From the NCBI GenBank assembly GCA_902573755.1, contig CACGLD010000001.1, positions 103,241 to 167,240 on the forward strand: 64,000 nucleotides of DNA, written 5' to 3'. Below, in pieces: positions 19,376-27,947 of this stretch. The stretch is from an uncultured Pelagibacteraceae bacterium (GTDB lineage: Bacteria > Pseudomonadota > Alphaproteobacteria > Pelagibacterales > Pelagibacteraceae). Under the pieces are notes generated by a model. It worked only from the letters and a program-made list of their open reading frames with translations, was not told the origin of the DNA and ran no database searches. Positions within the stretch are counted from its first letter, which is position 1; each line of letters starts with the position of its first letter. The position numbers and the translations under genes are program-made.

Positions 19376-20386
19376 TTAAAGTGCTTTTTTGATTTTTTTT
19401 GCAGCATCACTTGAAACCCATTTACTCCAAACACTTTCTTGTGTTTTTAGGAATTCAATTGCAGCATCAGCACCTTCAGCTTGGTTTTCACCCATCCAAA
19501 CTAACATACCGTTCATAACTGGGCCTGGATACGTTCTTTTCTTAAAGTATTCCATACCAGCGTTTCCAGCTGTTTTTTTGAAATTATCAGTTACGATTGT
19601 GTAAACTTCAGATTTTGTCCATGAAGTTTTTTTAGGGTTAGCACATTCTTGCTCTGGTAAAACAATACAACCATCCCAGTTGTCTTTACCACCCCATTCA
19701 CCCATATCCACAGCTCTCATATCATATTTACCAATAATAGCTGTTGGTGACCAATAATAACCAAACCAGTTTTCTCCTCGCTCAGCAGCTTTAGCAATTG
19801 ATCCGTCAAGTCCTGCAGCAGAACCTGTTTCAACAATAGCCCAACCTTTAGCTTCCATGTCCCAAGCTCTAAAATGGTTTCTGTTACTTAATTCACAGTT
19901 CCAACCTGGAGGACAAATGTGGAAACCACCTTTTGATGGATCCTCTGGGTGAGGAAACAAATCCGGTCTTGCTAAAATAGCTTCAGCAGTTGTTAACTCA
20001 GGATGTTTTTTAAGTGTGTGAGGTAATACCCACCAACCTTCACCCAAACCAGTAATTGGCGCTTTATTAAGTGAGTGCATTTTTCCTTCATCAACAGCTT
20101 TATTCAAAGCGATGATAGCAGCGTTAGCCCAAAACTCAGGAGCAACATCTGGCTCACCTTTTTCTTGCATAGATGTAAACGTAGGCATTGTAGCACCAGG
20201 TACTAATTCTACTGAACATCCATAACCTTCTTCTAATATGATCTTATCAACCTCAGCCATAAAGTTTGCTGAAGCCCAGTTCATATTAGCAATCGTTATA
20301 TTTCCACAAGCTGCATTTGCAACACTTCCAAAAGAAGTAAGACCAAACACAACAGCTAGTGAAAGAAGTATTCTTTTAATCTTCAT
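19376..20386 (-). CDS. glycine betaine/choline/DMSP-type ABC substrate-binding protein (OpuAC/ProX)
   Basis: Periplasmic binding protein, 336 residues from the chosen start. I start at the ATG at 20386, which is preceded by GGGAGAAAT at ideal spacing and gives a clean signal peptide (MKIKRILLSLAVVFGL...SVANA); an ATG at 20410 would add eight unlikely residues. Aromatic residues typical of quaternary-amine cages occur (for example Trp residues in GEGWWVLP, GYYWSP). First gene of the minus-strand unit binding protein, permease, MetF-like, DmdA-like. Confidence 0.92.
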   Translation of the reverse strand: MKIKRILLSLAVVFGLTSFGSVANAACGNITIANMNWASANFMAEVDKIILEEGYGCSVELVPGATMPTFTSMQEKGEPDVAPEFWANAAIIALNKAVDEGKMHSLNKAPITGLGEGWWVLPHTLKKHPELTTAEAILARPDLFPHPEDPSKGGFHICPPGWNCELSNRNHFRAWDMEAKGWAIVETGSAAGLDGSIAKAAERGENWFGYYWSPTAIIGKYDMRAVDMGEWGGKDNWDGCIVLPEQECANPKKTSWTKSEVYTIVTDNFKKTAGNAGMEYFKKRTYPGPVMNGMLVWMGENQAEGADAAIEFLKTQESVWSKWVSSDAAKKIKKAL

Positions 20387-20430
20387 TATTTCTCCCAACA
20401 TTTGATTCATTTAAAAGTTAAATTGAACAT

Positions 20431-20441
20431 ATCGAGGCTTA
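20431..20441 (-). promoter_or_regulatory. copy 1 of an 11-bp motif at the divergent promoters
   Basis: ATCGAGGCTTA at 20431-20441 is the exact reverse complement of TAAGCCTCGAT at 20615-20625. Read in the direction of the binding-protein gene, it gives ATTATAAGCCTCGAT, so the motif directly follows a -10-like sequence 45 bases before the start codon. It may be a shared operator or a conserved transcription start region. Confidence 0.5.
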
Positions 20442-20614
20442 TAATGCAAATTTAATTCAACTATTGGTTGCAGTAAAATTGTCTTTAACTGGCCTAAATT
20501 TTTGTTTAGGGTTTTACCATGACTTTTTCTGCAAATTTTTTTTTCAAAGAATTTGTTTATATTTTAAATTGCAAAACTGTTTTTCAACAAATCATAATTA
20601 GAGAAAGATAATTT

Positions 20615-20625
20615 TAAGCCTCGAT
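20615..20625 (+). promoter_or_regulatory. copy 2 of an 11-bp motif at the divergent promoters
   Basis: TAAGCCTCGAT, read toward the Rieske oxygenase gene, follows an AATTT that could be part of a -10 element and lies 33 bases before the start codon. The matching copy is at 20431-20441 in the opposite direction. The 170 bases between them hold AT-rich DNA with a small CCTAAA/TTTAGG hairpin and two similar TGCAAA-type words; no riboswitch was recognised. Confidence 0.5.
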
Positions 20626-20657
20626 TAATTTTTTAATTAATTAAAAAAAGGAGGTTT

Positions 20658-21845
20658 ATGAATTTAAATAAAAAATTATCAGACATCTTAGATCCCAATA
20701 AAATAGAAGTTGTTAAAAATCCTATAGAGAAAGCTCATGGATTACCTAATGAATGCTATTTGAATAATGATTATTTAGAGTTTGAGAAAGAAAAAATATT
20801 TAAAAATAATTGGACGATGATTGGGGTTGCAAGTTCTGTACCAAATCCAGGCGATGCAAAACCTTTTAATCTTTTAGGAATACCAATACTAATAGTTAGA
20901 AACAAAGAGAATGAAGTAAAAGTTTTTCACAATGTTTGTAGTCATAGAGGTTTCAAATTAGTTGATCAGGAATGTAAATTAAAAAATGTAATAAGATGCC
21001 CCTATCATTCCTGGTCCTATGATTTTAATGGAAAATTAACTGTTACTCCACACATAGGAGGACTAGGAAAAAATGAGGTTGAAGGGTTCGATAAAAACAA
21101 GAGTAACTTAAAAGAAATTAAATCAAATATTTGGATGGATTTAATTTTTATTAATATTAATTCTAATGCAAAACCATTTGAAGATTTTATTAAACCTCTA
21201 GAGGATAGATGGTCTAAGTTTATTTCTAAAAAAGATCAAAAATTAATAAGACATTCGACTGATAACGGATATTTTAATATGACTGTAAATAGTAATTGGA
21301 AATTTGCAATTGAGAATTATTGTGAAAGCTATCATTTGCCATGGATACATCCAGAACTAAATAAAGTTTCAAATATTTCGGATCACTATCATATTGAAGA
21401 TGAGAATTTTAATTTTTCAGGACAAGGAAGTAATAAATATTCACAACAGTTTGATGGAAATATTAAATTTAAATGCTTTCCTAACTGGCCAACTGAACTT
21501 TCTGAAAAATCTGAATATGTATCATTATATCCAAACGTAATGTTAGGAATACATATTGATCATTTCTATGCATTTTGGTTAGAGCCAATTTCTAACAATC
21601 AAACTAAAGAACATTTTGAATTATATTATGTTGGAGACGAAAGTGCCTCCAGTGATGAGTTTAAAGATATAAGAGAAAAAAATTTTGCATTTTGGCAAGA
21701 AGTTATGAATGAAGATGTAACTGCAATAGAAGGAATGCAAAACGGGCGAAATTCCCCAGCTTACAATGGTGGGAATTTTTCACCTGTAATGGATACTCCT
21801 ACTTTGATGTTTCATAAGTGGGTTGCAACCAACTTAACAAAATGA
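20658..21845 (+). CDS. Rieske-type ring-hydroxylating/betaine-demethylating oxygenase, alpha subunit
   Basis: 395-residue oxygenase. The Rieske [2Fe-2S] ligands are Cys94-x-His96 and Cys114-x2-His117; the mononuclear iron site is in the NYCESYHLPWIHPEL region with His226 and His231. Homologues of this kind remove methyl groups from glycine betaine, proline betaine or carnitine, or act on choline. Being first in an operon with BHMT and a DMGDH-type enzyme, a quaternary-amine monooxygenase such as GbcA is the best guess. No reductase gene is adjacent. A near-perfect AGGAGGT ribosome site precedes the ATG. Confidence 0.88.
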   Translation: MNLNKKLSDILDPNKIEVVKNPIEKAHGLPNECYLNNDYLEFEKEKIFKNNWTMIGVASSVPNPGDAKPFNLLGIPILIVRNKENEVKVFHNVCSHRGFKLVDQECKLKNVIRCPYHSWSYDFNGKLTVTPHIGGLGKNEVEGFDKNKSNLKEIKSNIWMDLIFININSNAKPFEDFIKPLEDRWSKFISKKDQKLIRHSTDNGYFNMTVNSNWKFAIENYCESYHLPWIHPELNKVSNISDHYHIEDENFNFSGQGSNKYSQQFDGNIKFKCFPNWPTELSEKSEYVSLYPNVMLGIHIDHFYAFWLEPISNNQTKEHFELYYVGDESASSDEFKDIREKNFAFWQEVMNEDVTAIEGMQNGRNSPAYNGGNFSPVMDTPTLMFHKWVATNLTK

Positions 21846-21856
21846 GAGGGTAAATT

Positions 21857-22897
21857 ATGAAAAAAGATCTAATTACAAGATTAAATGAAGGTCCAATAAT
21901 GTGTGCAGAAGGCTATCTTTTTGCAATGGAAAGAAGAGGTTATCTTTCAGCAGGTCCATTTGTTCCAGAAGTGGTTTTAGAACATCCAGAGGTAGTAACT
22001 CAATTACATCGAGAATTTATTAGAGCTGGTTCAGATGTTGTTCAGGCATTTACTTATTATGGTCATAGAGAAAAGTTGAGAATAATTGGCAAAGAACACT
22101 TGTTAGAACCAATGCAAAAAGGTGCTCTTAAAATTGCAAAAGATGCTGCAGCTGAGTTTAAAGATTTAGATCTTATGGTTTGTGGAGATGTGGCAAACAC
22201 CAATGTATTTGATCCAGGTGATGCCAATACTCATAAACAGTGTCAACAAATGTATGAAGAACAAGTAGCTTGGGCAAAAGAAGCTGGTGTTGATTTTGTT
22301 ATTGCTGAAACAATAAGTTGGACTGACGAAATGAAAATTGCATTAAAAGCAATTAAAGATGCTGGACTTATTGCAGTTTGTAATTTTGCAATCCCTAGAG
22401 GGGATAAAACTAGAGAAGGTCATAGTGCTGAGGATGCATGTAAGATGATGGAAGATCTAGGCGCTGATGTAGTTGGTTTAAATTGTTATAGAGGACCAGA
22501 GATGACAATGAAACTTTTAAAAAAAGTTAGAGACAAAGTTTCATGTCATGTATCAGGGCTTCCAGTTCCTTACAGAACTACAGAGGAAGAACCTGGTTTC
22601 TTGAATATCACAGATCATGGATGTGACTGTATTCCAGGTGGAAATGCATTCCCAGTTGCTTTAGATAATTTATTTTGTAACAGATTTGAAATGGCCGAGT
22701 TTGCAAAAGATTGTGTAAAAAATAAAATAAATTTTATTGGTATTTGTTGTGGAGCTGAAGCTCACCATGTTAGAGAAATGTCAGTTGCGATTGGTAAAAA
22801 ACCAATTTCAATGAAATATATGCCAGACATGAGCAAACATTTTCATCATGGAACAGACAAATCTCTTAAAAAAGTAAATAAGGAAATTAAATATTAA
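21857..22897 (+). CDS. bhmT: betaine--homocysteine S-methyltransferase
   Basis: Zinc-dependent methyltransferase that moves a methyl group from glycine betaine (or a sulfonium such as DMSP) to homocysteine, giving methionine and dimethylglycine. 346 residues. The three zinc cysteines are visible: Cys210 in GLNCYRG and Cys297-Cys298 in GICCGAEAHH. The following gene encodes the FAD enzyme that would oxidise the dimethylglycine formed. Its stop and the next start overlap by one base. No SAM-type riboswitch is evident in the 11 bases before it. Confidence 0.93.
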   Translation: MKKDLITRLNEGPIMCAEGYLFAMERRGYLSAGPFVPEVVLEHPEVVTQLHREFIRAGSDVVQAFTYYGHREKLRIIGKEHLLEPMQKGALKIAKDAAAEFKDLDLMVCGDVANTNVFDPGDANTHKQCQQMYEEQVAWAKEAGVDFVIAETISWTDEMKIALKAIKDAGLIAVCNFAIPRGDKTREGHSAEDACKMMEDLGADVVGLNCYRGPEMTMKLLKKVRDKVSCHVSGLPVPYRTTEEEPGFLNITDHGCDCIPGGNAFPVALDNLFCNRFEMAEFAKDCVKNKINFIGICCGAEAHHVREMSVAIGKKPISMKYMPDMSKHFHHGTDKSLKKVNKEIKY

Positions 22898-25302
22898 TGG
22901 AAAAACATGCCAAAGTTGTAATCATAGGTGGTGGTGTAGTTGGATGTTCTATTCTTTACCATTTATCAAAATTTGGATTAAAAGATTGTATTTTACTTGA
23001 AAGAAATGAACTAACATCAGGTTCTTCATGGCATGCTGCCGGAAATGTTCATGTAATTTCTTCTGACCCAAACATCTCTCGGATGATGGCTTACACAATT
23101 GGTTTATATAAAGAGATTGAAAAAGAATCTGGTCATTCAACAGGATTTAAACCTAGTGGAGGTTTTTATTTAGCTTCAAATGAAGTGTGGGCTGATTATT
23201 TAAAGAGAGAAAGATCAAAAGCGAGATACATGGGGCTTGATCAAGAGTTTATTTCTCTAGAAGAAGTAAAAAAGAAACATCCGTTAATTGATCCATCTCG
23301 ATATTTGTTAGCTTTATGGGATCCTATTGATGGTGAAGTTGATCCATCAGGAGTTACTTATGCTTTTGCAAAAGCCGCAAAAGTTCATGGTGGAAAATAT
23401 TATACTCACACAGTTGTTAAGGATACGAAACAAAAAGAGGATGGAACTTGGGATGTCTTTACTGAAAAAGGAAACATCAATGCTGAAATAGTAATTAATG
23501 CAGGAGGACTTTGGGCAAGAGAAGTTGGTCAACTAGCTGGGCTTAATCTTCCAGTTCAACCAATGGAGCATCATTATTTGATCACTGAACCTATTCCAGA
23601 AATTGAAGCAATGGGTGACCAAAGATTACCAATTGGAACAGATTTTGAGGGAAATATTTACTTTAGACAAGAAGGAAAAGGAATGTTGCTTGGAACTTAT
23701 GAGCCAAAATCAACTCCTTGGAAAGTTGAAGGCACACCAATGAATTTTGGACATGAGTTACTTGAGCCAAAGTTAGATAACATTGAAGATAGATTGGCAA
23801 TTGGGTTTGAGAGAATGCCAGCATTAGAGCGGGCAGGAATAAAAAATATAGTTAATGGACCTTTTACTTTTGGTCCAGATGGAAGCCCTCTTATTGGTCC
23901 AGTACCAGGAATGAAAAATTATTGGGTTGCTGTTGGTGTTATGGCTGGATTTTGCCAAGGCGGTGGTGTTGGAAAATGTATAGCAGAATGGATTATTGAC
24001 GGAGAACCATCAATTGACGTTTGGGCAATGGATGTTGCAAGATTTGGAGATTATGCATCACCTCAATATGGAACAATAAAATCCTCAGAAAATTATGAGC
24101 GAAGATTTATTATGACTTTTCCAAACGAAACTTTACCAAAGGGAAGAAAACAAAAAACTACTGCACTGTATGATCGTTTTGTAAATCAAGGTGCTGTTAT
24201 GGGAGATAGCTTTGGATTAGAAAATGTTTTGTGGTTTGCAAATAATAAAGAAGATGCTCATGAAGAACCTACTATTAAAAGATCAAGATCACATGACTAT
24301 GTTTCAAAAGAAGTTATTAATGTAAGAGAAAATGTTGGTTTAATCGAAGTTGCCAACTTTTCAAAACACGAATTCAAAGGTCCTGATGCTAGAAAATTTT
24401 TAGATCATATAATGGCTGGAAGACTTCCAAAACCAGGAAGAATATCTTTATCTCCAATGTTGTCGTATAGAGGAAAATTATGTGGTGATTTAACGGTTGC
24501 TTGTTTAGATGAAAATGAATTTATGGTATTTGGTTCTGGAGCTGCTCAAGAAATGCATAGACGTTGGTTTGAGAGTCACATAGATAAATTTAATTTAAGT
24601 TATTCTAATAGATCTGATGAGTATCATGGTTTGTCTATTGCAGGACCAAATTCAAGGAAAGTCTTGGAAAAAATTGTAAGAGATGATGTTTCAAATGAAA
24701 AATTTAAGTTTAGAGATTCTAGAAGAATGTTTGTTGGTGGAGTTCCAGCTATAATAAATAGAATTTCATTTACTGGCGAACTCGGTTATGAAATTTATGT
24801 AGCACCTCACTATCAACTAAAACTTTATGAAGAATTAATGGAAGCTGGAAAAGAATTTAATATTAAACCTTTTGGTGGAAGAGCATTAATGTCAATGAGG
24901 TTGGAGAAAAATTGGGGAGCTTGGACTTTAGATTATAGACCTGATTTTACTGCAAAAGAGACAGGCTTAGATGCTTTTATAAATTGGGACAAAGAGTTTA
25001 TTGGTAAAGAAAGTGCACAAAAGGAAAATTCTTCAAATAAACTCGTACCATTAATTGTTGAAACAAATGAAATTGATGTAACAAATAATGAAGCCGTCTT
25101 GAATGGAGATCAAAGTATTGGCTATGTAACTTCAGGTGGGTTTGCTCATTTTGTAAACAAAAGTGTAGCGTTTACTTTTGTTGATCAAAAAAAAATTAAA
25201 TCTGAAAATAAAATTCAAGTAGAGATAAATGGAGATTTATTTAATTGTTCAATTATTAAAGAACCACTTTACGATCCAAGTGGTCAAAAAATGAGAAGCT
25301 AA
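22897..25302 (+). CDS. dimethylglycine/sarcosine dehydrogenase (FAD + GcvT domains), copy 1
   Basis: 801-residue enzyme: N-terminal DAO-type FAD domain with VVIIGGGVVG at about 7-16 and the SGSSWHAAG motif whose His46 matches the covalent FAD site of the family; C-terminal GcvT half (from about residue 420) that passes formaldehyde-level carbon to THF. Substrate is dimethylglycine or sarcosine. It follows bhmT, so dimethylglycine is most likely. Electrons should pass to ETF, encoded downstream at 35322-37024. A second homologue lies at 32890. Confidence 0.92.
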   Translation: MEKHAKVVIIGGGVVGCSILYHLSKFGLKDCILLERNELTSGSSWHAAGNVHVISSDPNISRMMAYTIGLYKEIEKESGHSTGFKPSGGFYLASNEVWADYLKRERSKARYMGLDQEFISLEEVKKKHPLIDPSRYLLALWDPIDGEVDPSGVTYAFAKAAKVHGGKYYTHTVVKDTKQKEDGTWDVFTEKGNINAEIVINAGGLWAREVGQLAGLNLPVQPMEHHYLITEPIPEIEAMGDQRLPIGTDFEGNIYFRQEGKGMLLGTYEPKSTPWKVEGTPMNFGHELLEPKLDNIEDRLAIGFERMPALERAGIKNIVNGPFTFGPDGSPLIGPVPGMKNYWVAVGVMAGFCQGGGVGKCIAEWIIDGEPSIDVWAMDVARFGDYASPQYGTIKSSENYERRFIMTFPNETLPKGRKQKTTALYDRFVNQGAVMGDSFGLENVLWFANNKEDAHEEPTIKRSRSHDYVSKEVINVRENVGLIEVANFSKHEFKGPDARKFLDHIMAGRLPKPGRISLSPMLSYRGKLCGDLTVACLDENEFMVFGSGAAQEMHRRWFESHIDKFNLSYSNRSDEYHGLSIAGPNSRKVLEKIVRDDVSNEKFKFRDSRRMFVGGVPAIINRISFTGELGYEIYVAPHYQLKLYEELMEAGKEFNIKPFGGRALMSMRLEKNWGAWTLDYRPDFTAKETGLDAFINWDKEFIGKESAQKENSSNKLVPLIVETNEIDVTNNEAVLNGDQSIGYVTSGGFAHFVNKSVAFTFVDQKKIKSENKIQVEINGDLFNCSIIKEPLYDPSGQKMRS

Positions 25303-25928
25303 TGGCTCAAAAAGACGTAGGAAACAAAATTCCAATTTATAAACTTAAAACCACAGATGAAGTTATGAAGTACTACGATGAGTGGGGAGACAAAGATAAA
25401 TATAATAAAGACATGGTTGATTGGAACTATACTGGACCCAAAGAAACCGCTGAAATATTTAATAAATATGAGAAAAATAAAGATACTTTAATTTTTGATG
25501 CTGGATGTGGAACAGGTTTAGTGGGATTAGAGCTTAAAAAATATAGTTTTAAAAATTTTCATGGAGCAGATTTATCTCAAACTTTATTAGACACTGTACC
25601 AAAAGATCTTTATCAAAAATTAGTAAAGGTTGATTTAAATAAATCAATAGAAGTTGAGGACAACTTTTATGGTGGAGTTATGTGTGTTGGAACATTTACT
25701 TTTGGGCATGTAAAACCAAATGCATTAGATGAATTTATAAGAATAACAAAACCAGGTGGTTTAATTTGTTTCACAATTAATGAAGGAATTCATGAAGAGT
25801 ATGGTTTTGATAAAAAAATTGATATACTCAAAGATAGCAAGAAGTGGGAAGAAGTAGAATTTTTTAAATCCGACTATATTGCAAGCAAAGATGTTAACGC
25901 ATGGTTAGGTTTGTATAGAGTATTATGA
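25302..25928 (+). CDS. class I SAM-dependent methyltransferase
   Basis: 208-residue Rossmann-fold methyltransferase with motif I DAGCGTG at residues 66-72 and the later FIRITKPGG-type motif. It looks closest to the small WBSCR27-like group. Substrate unknown. It overlaps the DMGDH gene before it by one base and the M24 gene after it by four, so it belongs to the betaine operon. Confidence 0.85.
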   Translation: MAQKDVGNKIPIYKLKTTDEVMKYYDEWGDKDKYNKDMVDWNYTGPKETAEIFNKYEKNKDTLIFDAGCGTGLVGLELKKYSFKNFHGADLSQTLLDTVPKDLYQKLVKVDLNKSIEVEDNFYGGVMCVGTFTFGHVKPNALDEFIRITKPGGLICFTINEGIHEEYGFDKKIDILKDSKKWEEVEFFKSDYIASKDVNAWLGLYRVL

Positions 25929-27160
25929 GGTTTAGTAGAAAAATAGCTCCTGAGATAAAACCAAGACAAAATTTTATTACTAAAAAAAGATTAAGAGAAG
26001 ATGAAATTGATTTTGATAAGTTAAGATCATATCGTTTAGATAGAGTTAGAAAAGAATTAGTAAAAAACAATTTAGAAGCTTGTATTCTATTTGATCCAGT
26101 GAATGTTCGTTATGCTTTAGATACTGTAAACATGAGTGTCTATAACATGCATAACTTAACAAGATATTGTTTTGTACCGGTCAATGGACCAACCATTCTT
26201 TATGAGTATTTTAATTGTGAAATATTATCGAAGCATTTAAATCTAATTGACGAAATTAGACCTGCAATCACATGGGATTATTTTAGCAATGGAGATCAAG
26301 CAAATTTACAATTATCAAAATGGATAAATGAAGTTAAAGATTTATCAAAAAATTATTTTAAAACTAAAAAAATTGCAATCGATGTTTTAAATGGTCCTGC
26401 GGTTACAGCTTTAAATAAAGAAGGAATTGAAGTTGTAGATGCAAAATTGATTTTAGAACAAGCAAGAGTAATAAAATCACCTGATGAATTGACTTGTATG
26501 AAAGCTGCAATAGAAGTTGCAGAAAAAGGTGTATCAAAAATGAGATCAGATCTTAAGCCAGGAATGACTGAAGATGAATTGTGGTCAATTTTACATAAAA
26601 CGAATATTGAAAATGGAGGTGAGTGGATTGAGTGTAGGATTTTATCGTCTGGTGAAAGAACAAATCCATGGATGCAAGAGAGTAGTAATAAAGTTATGCA
26701 ACAAGGAGAAATTGTTGCTTTTGATACAGATATGGTTGGTCCCTATGGATACTGTGCTGACATATCAAGAGCCTTTGTAGTTGGACATAAATTTAATGAT
26801 GAGCAAAAAAAACTATATTCAATGGCTAGAAATCAAATTGAACATAATTTTAGATTAATAAAACCAGGAATGAGTTTTAAAGAATTTATAAAAAAATCTT
26901 GGGTTTTGCCTGATGAGTATTATGGAAATAGGTATTCATGTATGGTTCATGGAATTGGGTTGTGTGATGAGTGGCCTCAAATAAGATATCCAACTGATGG
27001 TGGAGAAGAAAGTGGAACTTTTGAGAAGAACATGACAATTACACTTGAGAGTTATATTGGTAAAGTTGGTGGTAAAGAAGGTGTAAAACTTGAACAACAG
27101 TATCTTGTAGGTGAAAATGGACTTGAATTAATGTCCCATCATCCGTTAGAAGATATTTAA
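25925..27160 (+). CDS. M24-family metalloprotein, DddP-like (possible DMSP lyase)
   Basis: 411-residue creatinase/aminopeptidase-fold protein. Instead of the ordinary M24 set, it has six candidate metal ligands: Asp267, Asp269, Asp279, His342, Glu375 and Glu390. The D-x-D plus ten-residue spacing and the Tyr337/His342/Asp348 trio parallel the positions I recall for DddP (Asp295/297/307, His371, Glu406/421; Tyr366, Asp377). DddP splits DMSP into dimethyl sulfide and acrylate. An AcuI-like acrylyl-CoA reductase occurs at 40211. Alternatives: prolidase/creatinase acting on a methylated amine, which also fits the operon. It overlaps both neighbours. Confidence 0.75.
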   Translation: MRFSRKIAPEIKPRQNFITKKRLREDEIDFDKLRSYRLDRVRKELVKNNLEACILFDPVNVRYALDTVNMSVYNMHNLTRYCFVPVNGPTILYEYFNCEILSKHLNLIDEIRPAITWDYFSNGDQANLQLSKWINEVKDLSKNYFKTKKIAIDVLNGPAVTALNKEGIEVVDAKLILEQARVIKSPDELTCMKAAIEVAEKGVSKMRSDLKPGMTEDELWSILHKTNIENGGEWIECRILSSGERTNPWMQESSNKVMQQGEIVAFDTDMVGPYGYCADISRAFVVGHKFNDEQKKLYSMARNQIEHNFRLIKPGMSFKEFIKKSWVLPDEYYGNRYSCMVHGIGLCDEWPQIRYPTDGGEESGTFEKNMTITLESYIGKVGGKEGVKLEQQYLVGENGLELMSHHPLEDI

Positions 27161-27570
27161 TGAAAATTATTTTAGTAATGGGTTTACCTGGAGCTGGTAA
27201 AACAACTCTAGCAAACGAAATGGCACCACTCTTAAATGCAAAAAGATTAAATGCAGACGAAGTAAGAAAAGCTGCAAATGATTGGGATTTTTCAGAAGAA
27301 GGAAGGGTAAGACAAGCAAAAAGAATGGCTGAAGCAGCTTTAAAATTAAAAGGAGAAGGTAATTATGTAATCGCAGATTTCATTGCACCAACCCCTGAAG
27401 CAAGAAGCTTATTTCCAGCAGATTTTAGAGTGTGGGTCGACACTATTAAAAAGGGAAGGTTTGAAGACACTAATCAAATGTTTGTTAATCCTAAGAATTT
27501 TGATTTTCATGTAACAACTCAGGATGCAAAAAATTGGGCACCAAAAATAATAAAGGAGATAAAAAAATGA
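27160..27570 (+). CDS. small P-loop kinase resembling adenylylsulfate kinase
   Basis: 136-residue NTP-binding protein with Walker A GLPGAGKTT at residues 8-16 followed by an APS-kinase-like LNADEVR motif and RVRQAKRMAEAA segment. It is shorter than CysC (about 200 residues) and lacks the long C-terminal part, so its acceptor may not be APS. The stop overlaps the next gene as ATGA. Together with the HxGH protein downstream it resembles a miniature two-gene PAPS-synthase pair; true substrate unknown. Confidence 0.75.
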   Translation: MKIILVMGLPGAGKTTLANEMAPLLNAKRLNADEVRKAANDWDFSEEGRVRQAKRMAEAALKLKGEGNYVIADFIAPTPEARSLFPADFRVWVDTIKKGRFEDTNQMFVNPKNFDFHVTTQDAKNWAPKIIKEIKK

Positions 27571-27941
27571 CATATAAATGGGATAACAAAAAACCAACAG
27601 CGCAAATGCTAGGCAGATGGCAACCTTTTCACGATGGACATTATACTTTGTTTAAAGAAATTATTAAAAAAACAGGACAAGTTTGTATTCAAATTAGAGA
27701 TGTGCAAGGTGTAGACGATAATCCTTTTGATTTCGAAACAGTAAAAAAAAACATTGAAGATAGATTAAATCCTGAATTTGAAGGACAATTTAAAATAATG
27801 TTAGTACCTAATATTACAAATATTTGTTATGGTAGAGGAGTTGGATATAAGATTGAGGAAATAGTTTTGGATGAAGAAACTCAAAAAATATCAGCTACTA
27901 AGATAAGAGCAAAAATGAGAGAAGAGGGAAAGTTAAAATAA
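27567..27941 (+). CDS. small HxGH nucleotidylyltransferase-like protein
   Basis: 124-residue protein of the nucleotidyltransferase/cytidylyltransferase fold. The HDGH motif is at residues 22-25 in GRWQPFHDGH and the family's late motif appears as ISATKIR at 108-114 (compare ISxTxxR). I start at the ATG at 27567, which overlaps the previous stop and follows AAAGGAGAT; an in-frame start 33 bases upstream would lie inside the kinase gene and lacks a ribosome site. It may activate a small acid or phosphate compound with AMP or CMP. Confidence 0.78.
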   Translation: MTYKWDNKKPTAQMLGRWQPFHDGHYTLFKEIIKKTGQVCIQIRDVQGVDDNPFDFETVKKNIEDRLNPEFEGQFKIMLVPNITNICYGRGVGYKIEEIVLDEETQKISATKIRAKMREEGKLK

Positions 27942-27947
27942 ACTTAA

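Noticed and set aside
21846-21856. A SAM-type riboswitch before bhmT, as known for some SAR11 genomes
   Set aside because: Only 11 bases separate bhmT from the oxygenase gene, and I found no SAM-II or SAM-V-like fold in the region before the operon.
27534-27566. An earlier in-frame start for the nucleotidylyltransferase
   Set aside because: It lies inside the kinase gene with no ribosome site, while the ATG at 27567 has AAAGGAG and a coupled ATGA.
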